A DNA stretch of 64,000 nt from Natrinema altunense (GTDB lineage Archaea > Halobacteriota > Halobacteria > Halobacteriales > Natrialbaceae), in assembly GCF_000731985.1 (NCBI RefSeq), contig NZ_JNCS01000003.1:62001-126000 (forward strand), given 5' to 3'. A program made the translations under genes and the position numbers. Below the pieces are notes generated by a model, which saw nothing but the letters and a program-made list of their open reading frames with translations, made no database searches and was not told where the DNA came from. Shown in pieces: positions 17,451 to 26,727 of this stretch. Numbering within the stretch: position 1 is the stretch's first letter; the number at the start of each line of letters is the position of its first letter.

Positions 17451-17834
17451 CTACAGGTCGGGAATCGGAACGACGACGACCGGCCGGGTCGCGTCAGCCA
17501 GGACCCGCCGCGCGGTCGATCCGACGTCTCGCGTCGCGTCCGGATCGCCACCGTGTGCGCCGATGACGAGTTCGTCGACGTCGCCCTCCGCCGCCGTCTC
17601 GAGGAGCACCGGTGCCGGGGACCCCGACCGGCGCTCCGTCTCGACGCCACCGGCAGCCGCGAGTCGAACGGCAGCGACGTTCAACGCCTCGTCGGCGTCA
17701 CGGCGCGCCGTCGGCTCGTCGGCCGGGAGGACGGCGACAGCAGTCACGGTGTCGGCCGTGGTCACCCGGTCGTCGAGGTAGTCACAGATCGCCGCTGTCG
17801 TGTGGACGGAATCGGTGCCGATGAGGTACTCCAT
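17451..17834 (-). CDS. Universal stress protein (UspA) family protein
   Basis: This single UspA domain of 127 residues starts MEYLIGTDSVHT. It has a C-terminal ATP-binding signature of the type GxxGx9G(S/T): GAHGGDPDATRDVGSTARRV, then VVVVPIPDL at the end. That layout is complete. The N-terminal strand differs from the common VLVAxD form, so it is a divergent member. The start at 17834 was chosen because the upstream extension is Arg-rich and lies in a structured intergenic region. Confidence 0.75.
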   Translation of the reverse strand: MEYLIGTDSVHTTAAICDYLDDRVTTADTVTAVAVLPADEPTARRDADEALNVAAVRLAAAGGVETERRSGSPAPVLLETAAEGDVDELVIGAHGGDPDATRDVGSTARRVLADATRPVVVVPIPDL

Positions 17835-18184
17835 AGCGGCGCTACGGCGGCATTCTCGAAGAACCCTGTGGACGGTGGCGGGTGAGTCCGACCGAAACGC
17901 CCGGATTTTCCGATCCAGAAAACGCGCTCGTATCACTAATACGATGGGGCGGATAGGGAGGTATGGGGGACGAGAGAGGCCGCCCCACACGCCTTCGCGG
18001 TCCCCCGTGCCTCCCCGCATCCGATCATCCCATGGGTCGCGACGCCAGCCTTGCCCCCTCCGCCCCCGCGACTCCCCCTCGCGCGGGGGCGTCCTGCGTC
18101 GTTCGACCCCCTCCTCACTGTCAGCGGAACCGGTGATCCCGGGATGGCTTCGGCCCTACACGTTTGCCGATCGCGACGAACCGA
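17835..18184. other. Intergenic region, 350 bp, with strong potential RNA structure
   Basis: No gene is supported. The arms 17944-17971 and 18000-18033 are an imperfect inverted repeat sharing the blocks ATGGG, CGGAT, GGGAGG and GGGGGAC. A second perfect hairpin (CGCCCCCGCG, 18061-18070, with CGCGGGGGCG, 18082-18091) follows. The orientation of any transcript cannot be told from pairing alone. Confidence 0.45.
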
Positions 18185-18496
18185 TCAGTGCCGTCCGTAC
18201 AGCGAATAGGTGATCGCGCCCAGTCCGAGCAGTCGACTCACGTTCTCGAGCAGCGCGATGACGATCTGATCCGCGCTGACGAACGTCGTCATCACCACGT
18301 TGACCAGGAAGGGACACAGCGTCAGCAAGAGGAGTCCAATGGCGAGATAGAGCATCGACGATGCATCGTTGCGCCGGTAGCCACGGTAGGCCTGATAAGC
18401 GATAATCGTCCCGACGAGCGCGACGAGGAAGAGGCTCGCGATCGTCAACAGCTCGAACAGCGTCACCTCGTCGATCCGGACGACCTCTCGACTCAT
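18185..18496 (-). CDS. Three-span membrane protein (DUF7521-like)
   Basis: The protein has 103 residues with about three hydrophobic segments (about 15-35, 48-68 and 78-98). Between them is a short basic loop, YRGYRRNDAS. It starts MSREVVRIDEVTLFELLT. It overlaps the stop codon of the upstream HTH gene in an ATGA arrangement, so the two are translated from one message. From memory this HTH plus DUF7521-type membrane protein pair is recurrent in haloarchaea. The membrane protein probably senses or controls the regulator. The biochemical function is unknown. Confidence 0.75.
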   Translation of the reverse strand: MSREVVRIDEVTLFELLTIASLFLVALVGTIIAYQAYRGYRRNDASSMLYLAIGLLLLTLCPFLVNVVMTTFVSADQIVIALLENVSRLLGLGAITYSLYGRH

Positions 18497-18864
18497 CGCA
18501 TTCCCTCCCACATGCGGGTGAACTTGTCGGCGACGTCTTCCTCGCGATACGTCAACTCGAGAGTGAACGAGCCGTCCTCCAGCGACAGCTCCAGTCGGTC
18601 GAGGTTCGCACTGTAGACGCTGTAGTGGTTGCCGTCGGAGGCGAGTTCCGTCTCCTCGGTGACGAGATCACACTCCTCGAGCCGCTCGAGCCGCCGATAG
18701 ATCGTCGGGAGGGACGCGTCACATCGTTCGCTCAATGTGCTGGCAGACATGGGTTCGACGCTCGTGTGGGTGAGGATATCCCGTGCGTACTCGTCGTCGA
18801 GAACCGAAAGCAATGTCGACAGGTCAGTTTCCTCACTCACTGGTATAACTGTTCCTTCCGGCAT
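18493..18864 (-). CDS. Winged-helix transcriptional regulator
   Basis: The 123-residue protein contains an ArsR/MarR-like winged helix (DEYARDILTHTSVEPMSAST through CDASLPTIYRRLERLEECDLV, about 23-75). The beta-wing is followed by a C-terminal strand-rich segment that may dimerise or bind a ligand (LELSLEDGSFTLELTYREED). The start at 18864 (MPEGTVIPV) is an ATG, whereas the frame further up needs a TTG. It is first in a two-gene operon with the overlapping membrane protein. Its target is probably its own promoter or a membrane-stress gene. Confidence 0.82.
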   Translation of the reverse strand: MPEGTVIPVSEETDLSTLLSVLDDEYARDILTHTSVEPMSASTLSERCDASLPTIYRRLERLEECDLVTEETELASDGNHYSVYSANLDRLELSLEDGSFTLELTYREEDVADKFTRMWEGMR

Positions 18865-19125
18865 GGATATCAAAAGCGGTCCGGTTTTTCTGGACTAGAG
18901 AACACGTTATGTCCTCGCGGGCGCGAAAGGGAATTTATTCTTACCGACGAAGACGTGACTCGTCCGTCGGCACGCGAGGCGATGCGAGGTCCCTCGCCGG
19001 AACCGCGGGCAGTCCGTGCGAACGGAAGCGACCACACCACGATTTTCGTATATCGATATCCGATTTACCAGGGGAGAGGGAGCAGCGTGATAAACCGAGA
19101 CGGCGGTCGATTTCGACCGACACAG

Positions 19126-19860
19126 CTACTGGTGAGCGTCCGCCCACGCGAGCCAGTCGAACAGTCGATCACGCAGTCGCTGCTCGCCGGCCGCCGAAAA
19201 CCGGTGGCCCTCACCTGCGAACCGCTCGACGAGGACGTCGGTCTCGAGACGCGCGGCGGCGGCGAAGCTATCGGCCGGATCGACGACCGCGTCGTCGCCG
19301 CCGTGGAAGATCGCGACCGGAACGTCGAGTTCACCGACGACGTCGTCGAACGGATACCGATCGAGCGCGTCGAAAAACCGCCGTTCGATTCGGTCGCCGG
19401 TATCGAACGTCCACGTCCCCTCGCGCTCGACGACGGTCCGGTACTCCTCGAACGGTTCGCTTGTCGTCACGGGTGCACGCGTCGCGACCGCCGCGACCCG
19501 CTCGTCCTCGGCGGCAGCGTGGATGGCGACTTTGCCGCCGAAACTCGAGCCGAATACCACGTACGTCCGGGGATCGAAGTAGTCGACGACGTGGCGGAGG
19601 TCGGTGAGTCGCGTCTCGAGCGTCGAGTCGACGAACTCGCCGTCGGACTCGCCACAGCCCCTGGCATCGAATCGGACGGCGTTGTATCCCGCCTCGCTAG
19701 CCCGGCGACACCGGGCCTCGTAACTCCCCGCTTTGTCGCTGCGCAGGCCATGGCACCAGACGAGCCAGTCGTCGGAGTCGGCCTCGTGGTGGACGGCGGC
19801 GACGGTCGGAGCGGCGTCCGTCGTCGCGTCGCCGACCGGAATGCGGTGTGCCTCGGGCAT
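19126..19860 (-). CDS. Alpha/beta hydrolase
   Basis: The enzyme has 244 residues. WLVWCHGLRSDKAGS carries the oxyanion-side His-Gly. The nucleophile elbow is FGSSFGG (Ser about 103). The acid is in FHGGDDAVVD and the catalytic His in FAGEGHRF, so a complete triad is visible. It has the small lid of the serine aminopeptidase/esterase branch. Its substrate cannot be inferred. The start at 19860 (MPEAHRIPVG) was chosen because the residues before it are Pro/Gly/Arg-rich. The gene stands alone. Confidence 0.85.
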   Translation of the reverse strand: MPEAHRIPVGDATTDAAPTVAAVHHEADSDDWLVWCHGLRSDKAGSYEARCRRASEAGYNAVRFDARGCGESDGEFVDSTLETRLTDLRHVVDYFDPRTYVVFGSSFGGKVAIHAAAEDERVAAVATRAPVTTSEPFEEYRTVVEREGTWTFDTGDRIERRFFDALDRYPFDDVVGELDVPVAIFHGGDDAVVDPADSFAAAARLETDVLVERFAGEGHRFSAAGEQRLRDRLFDWLAWADAHQ

Positions 19861-20120
19861 CTCGTATCCCGGCGGACGCCCGCCGGGACCTTGATAGCTA
19901 TGTCCCGATGGTCGCTCGAGTCGGCCCATCGCCGACGCTGAAATACCGCGGCGGTCGGCTCGAAGCGATCCCGGGATGACCCTATGAACGGACAGCTCTC
20001 CGGATCGAGGGGGTCAGACTCAGTCCCGGTTCCGGTGTACCAGCCCCACTCGAGGCCGCGGACCTGCGACCGGTGTCCTCCGGCGAACCGTTTATCGCTC
20101 ACCGGCGGGTTGGTTCGTGC

Positions 20121-20285
20121 ATGACCCGCACGACCTATCGGTGTCCGTGTGGCGCACGCATCGAGTTCAAACAGGACCTCGAGAAGGAATCCGGCGTCCC
20201 GACGCCGGACTGGAAGTGCAAGGACTGCGGGACGCCGGTCCCGGGGATGACGGCCGAAAAGATCAGACATCAACATCCCTCCTGA
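20121..20285 (+). CDS. Small zinc-ribbon protein, 54 residues
   Basis: The protein has a CPC pair (Cys8, Cys10) and a CKDC pair (Cys33, Cys36), enough to coordinate one zinc. A basic tail, MTAEKIRHQHPS, follows. The start MTRTTYRCPCG at 20121 is preferred over an in-frame upstream ATG at 20073, whose extra residues are not zinc-ribbon-like. Haloarchaea have many such micro-proteins involved in regulation or as partners. The specific role is unknown. Confidence 0.7.
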   Translation: MTRTTYRCPCGARIEFKQDLEKESGVPTPDWKCKDCGTPVPGMTAEKIRHQHPS

Positions 20286-20490
20286 ATCGCCGCGCTGGAA
20301 TCGTGAACGACGCTGTGGCCCAATATAAATCAAATATCGATATATCGAATGGCGGTGCGAGAACGAGCGACACCGAACGGCGCATCGCTCTCGAGGGCCA
20401 TCGCCGGCGGCCAGCCGAACGGATCGGCCGTGTAGAGACGTATGCTGCAAACCGTTCGCACGGATAGTCGGCCGTCGTGCTATGCGGACG

Positions 20491-20499
20491 TATTATAAT
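20491..20499 (+). promoter_or_regulatory. TATA box for the GDPD gene
   Basis: TATTATAAT lies about 40 bases before the ATG at 20536. It predicts a start site near 20522 and a leader of about 14 nt. Confidence 0.5.
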
Positions 20500-20535
20500 C
20501 CGTTTTACCAGTCGTCCCGTTCTGCCGACCTGCAG

Positions 20536-21603
20536 ATGTCCGAGACACACGACGACGAGCGACGAACCGACCACCCGGACACGTCCAGTGGCGCGCTCCG
20601 CCGCCGATCGTTTATTGTCGCGGCCGGCGCATCGGCGACCGGAATCGGCGGCGCTACAGGGGCAACGCCCGGCCGCGGGAGCGGTGACGACGCTCCCGGC
20701 AACCGCCGACACGACGAGTCGAACCGGAGCGAATTTATCGGTCGCGACGGCGAGCCGGACCTGATCGCCCATCGTGGCTTCGCCGGCCTCTATCCCGAGA
20801 ACACCGTCGGCGCGGTCGACGCCGCTGCTCGTGGCGGCCAGTCCCCCATCGCCCCCTCGCGCGGTGCCGACATGATCGAAATCGACGTCGTTCCGACCGC
20901 CGAAAACGACGTCGTCGTGTTCCACGATAGCCGACTCGCCGATCGCGACGGCGGCGAGCGCGGACTCACCGACACCGAGGGCGTCGTCTGGGAGACCGAC
21001 ACGGCGACCGTCACGAACGCCGAGGTCCTCGCAAGCGGCGAAACCGTCCCCCGGTTGCGGTCCGTCCTCGAGGCGATTCCGCCCCATGTCGGCGTCAACG
21101 TCGAACTGAAGAACCCGGGATCGTTCGACGTGGCCTTCGCCGAATCGCTTCCGCCGGCGGAACTCGAGGAACGGAAGCAACGATGGCAGCCCTTCGTCGC
21201 GCGAGTGCTCGACGTCGTCGACGACTTCCACCACGAGTATCTTTTCTCGTCGTTTTACGAGGCGGCGCTGGCGACGACCCGCGACGCGTCCGATTATGCC
21301 GTCGCGCCGTTGCTCTGGAACTCCGTTCGGGACGGTGTCGAAATCGCGCGACGCTACGACTCCGAGGCGATTCATCCACCCTACCACATGATTCGGGGAA
21401 CGCCGTTTTACGCCGATCAGCGGTACGAAGACGGAGCCGGCTGGTCCGACATCGATCTCCTCGCCGTCGCACACGAGGAGAGCCGAGACGTGAACGTCTT
21501 TACCCTCGCGACGTGGTACCAGGGGGAACAGCTCGCAGCGGCCGGCGTCGACGGGCTCATCAGCGACCACGCGGACGTGCTCCGGTTCGGTGCGACGCGG
21601 TGA
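20536..21603 (+). CDS. Exported glycerophosphodiester phosphodiesterase
   Basis: The protein has 355 residues. A twin-arginine signal lies at about 22-45 (RRRSFIVAAGASATG), so it is probably exported by Tat and works outside the cell or anchored there. The GDPD barrel begins LIAHRGFAGLYPENT with the catalytic His79-Arg and Glu88. It has EIDVVPTAENDVVVFHDSRL with the second His, VNVELKNPG for the metal site, and VDGLISDHADVLRF at the end. It likely cleaves deacylated phospholipid head groups. The start at 20536 is chosen over 20482 because 20482 lies upstream of, and partly within, the predicted promoter. The Tat motif starts about 22 residues in. Confidence 0.88.
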   Translation: MSETHDDERRTDHPDTSSGALRRRSFIVAAGASATGIGGATGATPGRGSGDDAPGNRRHDESNRSEFIGRDGEPDLIAHRGFAGLYPENTVGAVDAAARGGQSPIAPSRGADMIEIDVVPTAENDVVVFHDSRLADRDGGERGLTDTEGVVWETDTATVTNAEVLASGETVPRLRSVLEAIPPHVGVNVELKNPGSFDVAFAESLPPAELEERKQRWQPFVARVLDVVDDFHHEYLFSSFYEAALATTRDASDYAVAPLLWNSVRDGVEIARRYDSEAIHPPYHMIRGTPFYADQRYEDGAGWSDIDLLAVAHEESRDVNVFTLATWYQGEQLAAAGVDGLISDHADVLRFGATR

Positions 21604-21824
21604 CTCCGGGGACAGGGCGCTTCGGATCGGATCGTGGTCGGGTCGCACTTTTCCGATCCGTGAGACCGAAACACGGATTTAGGATCGTGGAACAGTATCC
21701 AACGAGTAATGATCCGTGGCGTTCCCCACACCATCCGTTCTTGCCGCGGTGATACCCGCCACGAGCGGCGACGCGGAGGCCCGCGATCGCGTCTCCGTCC
21801 GATACCGGGGCGGGTGATCGCGCC

Positions 21825-22943
21825 GTGACCGAGGTGGCGATCGCCGACGCGGTCGACGCCTATCTCCAGCGAAAGGCCGTCGGCGATCCCGACGGCTCGG
21901 GCGCGGGAACCTACGCATCCAACGCGGAATCGATCCTCCGGCGGTGGGCCACTTGGCTCGAGGAGGAACACGATCTCACGTCGCTGTTCGCGCTCGAGGT
22001 CGACCACATGCGCGCCTACGCCGAGGAACTCCGCCGACGGACGGAGCGCGGGGAGTACACCGCCTCGACCGCCGGCACCTACTACGCCGTGGTCCGCGCG
22101 TTCCTCTCGTGGTGCGTTCGCGGCGGCGTCCTCGAGCGAAACCCCGCGGCGACCGACCGCGCCGAGGCCGCACTGCCGACCGCCGACACGCGGCCATCCG
22201 ACGACTCCTGGACGGCCGATCAGCGGCGCGAACTCGAGCGCCACGTCCGCGAGCGGGTGCTCGAGGCCGACGCCCAGTCGACGAGCGAGCGCCGCACTCG
22301 ACTGCGCGAGTACGCGATGGTCGCCGTCCTCGCTCACTCGACGGTCCGCGGCGCGGAACTGTTCCGGGTCCCGGAGGACGACCGACGCACGGGTGCGACC
22401 TGGGACGACGTCGACTTCTACACCGGGACGATCCGCGTGCTGGGGAAGTCCCAGCGCCTCGAAGACGTGCCGCTTCCCGCCCGTGCGCGGACGCCGTTGC
22501 GGCGCTACCGGGTCGTGCTCGATCCGCCGTCGAACGACTGGCCGCTGTTTCCGACGGGGCATGCGCCATCGATCGCCGCGCGAGTCCGGTCGGTGCTGGA
22601 CGATCGCGGCCACGACGAGCGCGAGATCGAGGCGCTGCTCGAGGACGCGACGGCGATGGAACTCGCACGCGAGCGATCGATCGCCCCGCCGGCGATCACT
22701 ACCGAGGGCGCGCGGTCGATCCTGAAGCGGCTCTGCGAGGCAGCCGTCGTCGACGTCGACGGGAACTACCTGACGCCGCGGGGCGTCCGCCGGGAGCACG
22801 ACGAAGTGTACCGACGCGAAGCGACGGCGTCGAAACCGACCCTGCGGGCGTCGGTCCTCGAGCAATCGATCGTGGTACAGGAAACGCAGCGGTCGCTCGA
22901 GACGGACGCGAAGCAGCGCGACGAGCAGTCGGAGACGGAGTGA
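21825..22943 (+). CDS. Tyrosine-recombinase-like protein, catalytic tyrosine missing
   Basis: The protein has 372 residues with a GTG start. The N-terminal SAM-like core-binding domain lies at about 5-110 (YLQRKAVGDPDG, STAGTYYAVVRAFLSWC). The catalytic-type domain lies at about 135-355. Box I Arg is retained (STVRGAEL, Arg175), as is the beta-hairpin Lys in LGKSQRLEDVPLP (Lys208). The HxLRH block reads TPRGVRREH (about 318-325), so the first His is lost. Where the nucleophile Tyr is expected the sequence is VQETQRSLE with no Tyr. No att-like repeats or cargo genes are beside it. It is probably a domesticated DNA-binding protein rather than an active integrase. Confidence 0.75.
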   Translation: MTEVAIADAVDAYLQRKAVGDPDGSGAGTYASNAESILRRWATWLEEEHDLTSLFALEVDHMRAYAEELRRRTERGEYTASTAGTYYAVVRAFLSWCVRGGVLERNPAATDRAEAALPTADTRPSDDSWTADQRRELERHVRERVLEADAQSTSERRTRLREYAMVAVLAHSTVRGAELFRVPEDDRRTGATWDDVDFYTGTIRVLGKSQRLEDVPLPARARTPLRRYRVVLDPPSNDWPLFPTGHAPSIAARVRSVLDDRGHDEREIEALLEDATAMELARERSIAPPAITTEGARSILKRLCEAAVVDVDGNYLTPRGVRREHDEVYRREATASKPTLRASVLEQSIVVQETQRSLETDAKQRDEQSETE

Positions 22944-22984
22944 ACGACGCGGGCTGTCTGTGACGGTCGATTCGCCGACGATTC

Positions 22985-24823
22985 TCAGACGACGAGGAGC
23001 CACAGGACCACGGTCAGGACGAGCGTCAACAGCAGGACGGTGGTCCCGATGCCGGTCCGGAGGTGGATCGTCGACGGGCGGCCGCCGTCGGTCGGCTGCC
23101 GTTCGTCGACGGCGATCAGCCAGTCGGGTAACCGTCCCGCCGCCGCGTCGACGGCGAGGACGGGGTTGTTCCCGATCCAGTAACAGCGTTTGACCGCGCC
23201 GACGACGGTCCGATCGACGGCGGCGTAGGTTCCGGTGACGCCGAGCATCGTCCAGCGACTGACGGCGTAGGTCGCGGGGTAGACGAACATCGCCGGATCG
23301 CCGAGGTCGAGTTTCGAGAGCGGCTTCCGGACGACGACGAAGGTGACGGCCGCGACGCCGGTCAGTATTCCGGCCGTCTGGAGGTGGCCCGGACTGTAGG
23401 GGTGGAGATGGCTGTGTCCGCCGTAATACTCGAACTCGAGGCCGTGGATCGTCGGCGCGAGGTCGGCAAGCCCCTGCCACCAGACGCCGAAGAGGAGGCA
23501 GGCCCCGCCCAGCCCGAGCATCGCGACGGTCTGGCCGGGTTTGGCGTCCGCGACCTCGAGATCGGTCTCGCCGTGGAAGAAGACGTAGTAGCCGAGCTTG
23601 ATAAAGGAGAGCAGGGTACCGATCGCGCCGAGCCAGAGTAGCCAGTACAGCGCCTGATACTCCGGCTGGCCGTAGTAGTGGGGGTCGGCCGCATCGAAGA
23701 GCATCCCCTTGCTGACGTACCCGTTGAAGCCAGGAATCGCGGTGATCGAGAGTGCACCGAACCCGAACCCGATCGCGGTCAGTGGCATCTCGCGCCAGAG
23801 GCCGCCCAGTTTGTACAGGTCCTCCTCGCCGGTGCGATAGATGACGACGCCGACGGCCATGAACAGCAGGCTCTTGAACAGCACGTTGTTGAACAGGTGG
23901 CTCATCGCGCCGGCGGCGGCGAGATCCGACCCCATCGTGGCCATCCCGATCCCGGCGACGATATAGCCCAGTTGAGCCTGAATGTGATAGGACAGCAGCG
24001 CCCGCATGTCGTGTTGCAGCAGCGCGAAGGTCGCGCCGTAGACGGCCATCAGTCCGCCCATGTACGCGATGTAAATGCCCAGATCGCTCCCGGCATCGAC
24101 CGGGAACGCCCGGTAGAGGACGAACGCGCTCGTCTTCGTCGTGTACACCGAGAGGAAGACGGAGGCCGCGATATGGGGTCGCGGGTAGGTGTCGGGGAGC
24201 CAGGTGTGGACCCCGATAAAGGCGACGTTGACGCCCATCCCGAGCACCGCGAGCAGCGCCGGAATCCCGTTTGCGATCCCGGCATCGGTGTAGACGAACG
24301 TCCCGACCTGGACGTAGTGGGCGGCGACCGCCATCATCACGAGTACGCCGCCGGTGCCGTGGAACAGCGCGTACCGGAAGCCGGCCCGAACCGCCTCGCC
24401 GCCGTAGTGCCAGACCACGAGCGTGCTGGTGACGGCCATCAGCTCCCACATGAACAGGAGCACGAGCCAGTCGCCGGCGAACGCAGCCCCGATCGACGAG
24501 GAGACGTAGACGAGCGCGAACGCGACCAGCGTCTTACTGGCCTCGCTCGAGTAGGCATAGATGACGCTACAGACCCCGAGGAAGCCGAGGCCCAGCCCGA
24601 CCATTCGGGAGAAGTCGTCGACGTAGAACGGGACGACCTCGAACCCGAGGAAGGTCCCCACCAGGTGTTGCCCCTCGGGTGCGACCAGCGAGACCGCCAG
24701 AACGGCCGCGAGGCTCGCCGCACCGACGGCGAAGCCGGCGATTCGGGGCAGGACGAGTACGAGCAGCGCCGCCGCGAAGACGATGAGCGGCGGGTAGGCC
24801 ATCGAGAGGACGTCGAGTGCCAT
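22985..24823 (-). CDS. Proton-conducting NuoL/MrpA-like membrane subunit (last gene of the Mrp operon)
   Basis: This 612-residue polytopic protein belongs to the Proton_antipo_M family. The family core is present: LLFMWELMAVTSTLVVW with the membrane Glu, HTWLPDTYPRPHIAASVFLS, DMRALLSYHIQAQLGYIVAG and FNNVLFKSLLFM with the Lys. Its C-terminal third has an extra soluble loop and a final hydrophobic anchor (TTVLLLTLVLTVVLWLL). It starts at 24823, where its ATG overlaps the upstream gene's stop (TGATG). It should conduct protons as part of the Mrp complex in the cytoplasmic membrane. Confidence 0.88.
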   Translation of the reverse strand: MALDVLSMAYPPLIVFAAALLVLVLPRIAGFAVGAASLAAVLAVSLVAPEGQHLVGTFLGFEVVPFYVDDFSRMVGLGLGFLGVCSVIYAYSSEASKTLVAFALVYVSSSIGAAFAGDWLVLLFMWELMAVTSTLVVWHYGGEAVRAGFRYALFHGTGGVLVMMAVAAHYVQVGTFVYTDAGIANGIPALLAVLGMGVNVAFIGVHTWLPDTYPRPHIAASVFLSVYTTKTSAFVLYRAFPVDAGSDLGIYIAYMGGLMAVYGATFALLQHDMRALLSYHIQAQLGYIVAGIGMATMGSDLAAAGAMSHLFNNVLFKSLLFMAVGVVIYRTGEEDLYKLGGLWREMPLTAIGFGFGALSITAIPGFNGYVSKGMLFDAADPHYYGQPEYQALYWLLWLGAIGTLLSFIKLGYYVFFHGETDLEVADAKPGQTVAMLGLGGACLLFGVWWQGLADLAPTIHGLEFEYYGGHSHLHPYSPGHLQTAGILTGVAAVTFVVVRKPLSKLDLGDPAMFVYPATYAVSRWTMLGVTGTYAAVDRTVVGAVKRCYWIGNNPVLAVDAAAGRLPDWLIAVDERQPTDGGRPSTIHLRTGIGTTVLLLTLVLTVVLWLLVV

Positions 24824-26727
24824 CAGTGGGGCACCTCCGTCACGAGTCGGTCGAACGGAACGGCAGTCACGTCCTCGAAGGGCAGTCCGAAGACATCCCC
24901 GACGATCTGTCTCGCCAGGTCGAGGAAGACGGCGTAGTCGGGTCCGATCCCGAGGACGACCGCGCCGGTCGCGATCACGGCGATGGGCGCGAGCATCAGC
25001 CACGTGGTCTCGGTAATCGGCGACCGACGCGGCCAGCCGTCGGCCGGCGGCCCGCCGGTCAGGTGGTCGTCGAAGTCGCCGTGGTGGTCGACGGAACTGA
25101 CCTGGTCCCCGTCGGGAACCTCGGCGTCGCTCGGGTACTCGTCGACGGCGTACTCGTAGTTCCCGTCCTCGTCCGCCGCGGGTCGCTCCGGATCGGATCG
25201 GTCGGCTTCACCATCGGTCGGCTGCCCGCCGTCGGCGGCGACGTCCGCGTCGGACCCGTCGGCGTACGATTCGACCAGCCCGCCCCGCGGGAACTCGAGG
25301 AGGGGTTTGGCGTCGTGGCGGTCCTCGCTCTCGAAGAACGCGGTGTAGACGACCGGCCAGAAGTACGCGACGTTGAGGACGGCCGAGAGCAACAGTGCGG
25401 CGGCGAACAGCCAGTACTCGCCGCCCATGGAGCCGGCACCGATCAGCATGTAGAACTTGCTGACGAAGCCGGCGACCGGCGGGAGACCGGCCATGCCGGC
25501 CGCACCGACCGTGAAAGCGGTCATCGTTAGCGGCATCCGCTTGCCGATGCCGGCCATCTCGCTGATGTAGTCGGTGTGGGTCTCGACGTGGATCGATCCC
25601 GCACAGAAGAACAGCGTGAGCTTCGCGAACGCGTGGGCGGGAATGTGAAACAGCGCGCCGACCATCGCGTACGGGTGCAACATCGAGAGTCCGAGCACGA
25701 TGTAGGACAGCTGTGCCGTCGTCGAGTACGCCAGCCGGCGCTTGAGGTGATCCTTCCGCATCGCGATGATGCTCGCCGCGGTCAGCGTGAACGCGGCGAC
25801 GATCGCGACGGGGATGTTCAGTCCGACCTCGCCGATTCCCGGGACGTCGAGCGGCAGATCGTGGATCAGCCCGGGACCGTAGACCTCGAGAATGACCCGT
25901 GCGATGCCGAACGCACCGGATTTGACGACCGCCACGGCGTGGAGCAGTCCGGAGACGGGCGTCGGGGCGACCATCGCGTCGGCGAGCCAGGAGTGAAGCG
26001 GCATCAAGGCGGCCTTGACGCCGAAGCCGGCGATGAGCAGGAAGAAGGCGGCCTGTGCGTAGATCGGCTCAGCCTGTGCGGCCGTAGCGAGAGCATCCAT
26101 GCCGCCCGCTTCGAAGGCGAGCGTCGGCCCGCTGCGGACCAGACTCGTCAGCCAGTAGATCATGACGGTCCCGGCGAGCAGAAAGACGCCGCCGCCGAAG
26201 AACGTATACGTGATGTACTTCCGGCCGGCGATTCGCGCCTCGGAGTCCTCGTTGTGGGCGACTAACGGGTACGTGACCAGCGAGAGCAGTTCGTAGAAGA
26301 CGAAGATCGTCACCAGATTCGCCGCAAAGGCGATGCCGACGGCGGCCGAAAGGCTGGCCGCGAAGGAGGCGAAAAAGCGCGTTTGGGCGTGTTCGTCGAG
26401 CCCGCGCATGTAGCCGATGGCATAAAAGGACGTGAAGATCCAGAGGAAGCTCGCGAGGAGGGCAAAGAAGATCCCCAGGGGATCGGCTCGAAGGGCGAAA
26501 TCGATGCCCGCGAGGAACTGAACCCCGGTGCTCTCCCGGAGGCTCCACGCGAAGACGGTCCCGTCCATGACCGCGGGAAGCATGCTGACGATGATTCCGA
26601 ACTTCGCGAGGGCGGCGACGACCGACCATCCCTCGCGGAGGTTCGGACGACGATGCGACGCGACGATCAGGACGATAGCGACCGCTGACACCAACACGGC
26701 GGCGAGCGGCCGGAGATCTGCAACCAT
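24823..26727 (-). CDS. Proton-conducting MrpA/MrpD-like membrane subunit with acidic loop
   Basis: The protein has 634 residues and is another Proton_antipo_M subunit (VFYELLSLVTYPLVAHNED, MPLHSWLADAMVAPTPVSGL, HLKRRLAYSTTAQLSYIVLG). Between helices, residues about 464-573 form a long hydrophilic loop full of Asp, Glu and Gly. This loop is absent from the other two paralogues here and from typical bacterial MrpD. A final membrane segment and a short tail follow. The start overlaps the mrpD stop codon. The protein probably forms one proton channel of the complex. The loop may face the cytoplasm. Confidence 0.88.
   Translation of the reverse strand: MVADLRPLAAVLVSAVAIVLIVASHRRPNLREGWSVVAALAKFGIIVSMLPAVMDGTVFAWSLRESTGVQFLAGIDFALRADPLGIFFALLASFLWIFTSFYAIGYMRGLDEHAQTRFFASFAASLSAAVGIAFAANLVTIFVFYELLSLVTYPLVAHNEDSEARIAGRKYITYTFFGGGVFLLAGTVMIYWLTSLVRSGPTLAFEAGGMDALATAAQAEPIYAQAAFFLLIAGFGVKAALMPLHSWLADAMVAPTPVSGLLHAVAVVKSGAFGIARVILEVYGPGLIHDLPLDVPGIGEVGLNIPVAIVAAFTLTAASIIAMRKDHLKRRLAYSTTAQLSYIVLGLSMLHPYAMVGALFHIPAHAFAKLTLFFCAGSIHVETHTDYISEMAGIGKRMPLTMTAFTVGAAGMAGLPPVAGFVSKFYMLIGAGSMGGEYWLFAAALLLSAVLNVAYFWPVVYTAFFESEDRHDAKPLLEFPRGGLVESYADGSDADVAADGGQPTDGEADRSDPERPAADEDGNYEYAVDEYPSDAEVPDGDQVSSVDHHGDFDDHLTGGPPADGWPRRSPITETTWLMLAPIAVIATGAVVLGIGPDYAVFLDLARQIVGDVFGLPFEDVTAVPFDRLVTEVPH

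Noticed and set aside
21417-24449. A minus-strand frame of about 1000 codons across the GDPD, recombinase and Mrp regions
   Set aside because: The translation is low in complexity and rich in Arg and Pro. It overlaps real genes in other frames, so it is a composition effect.
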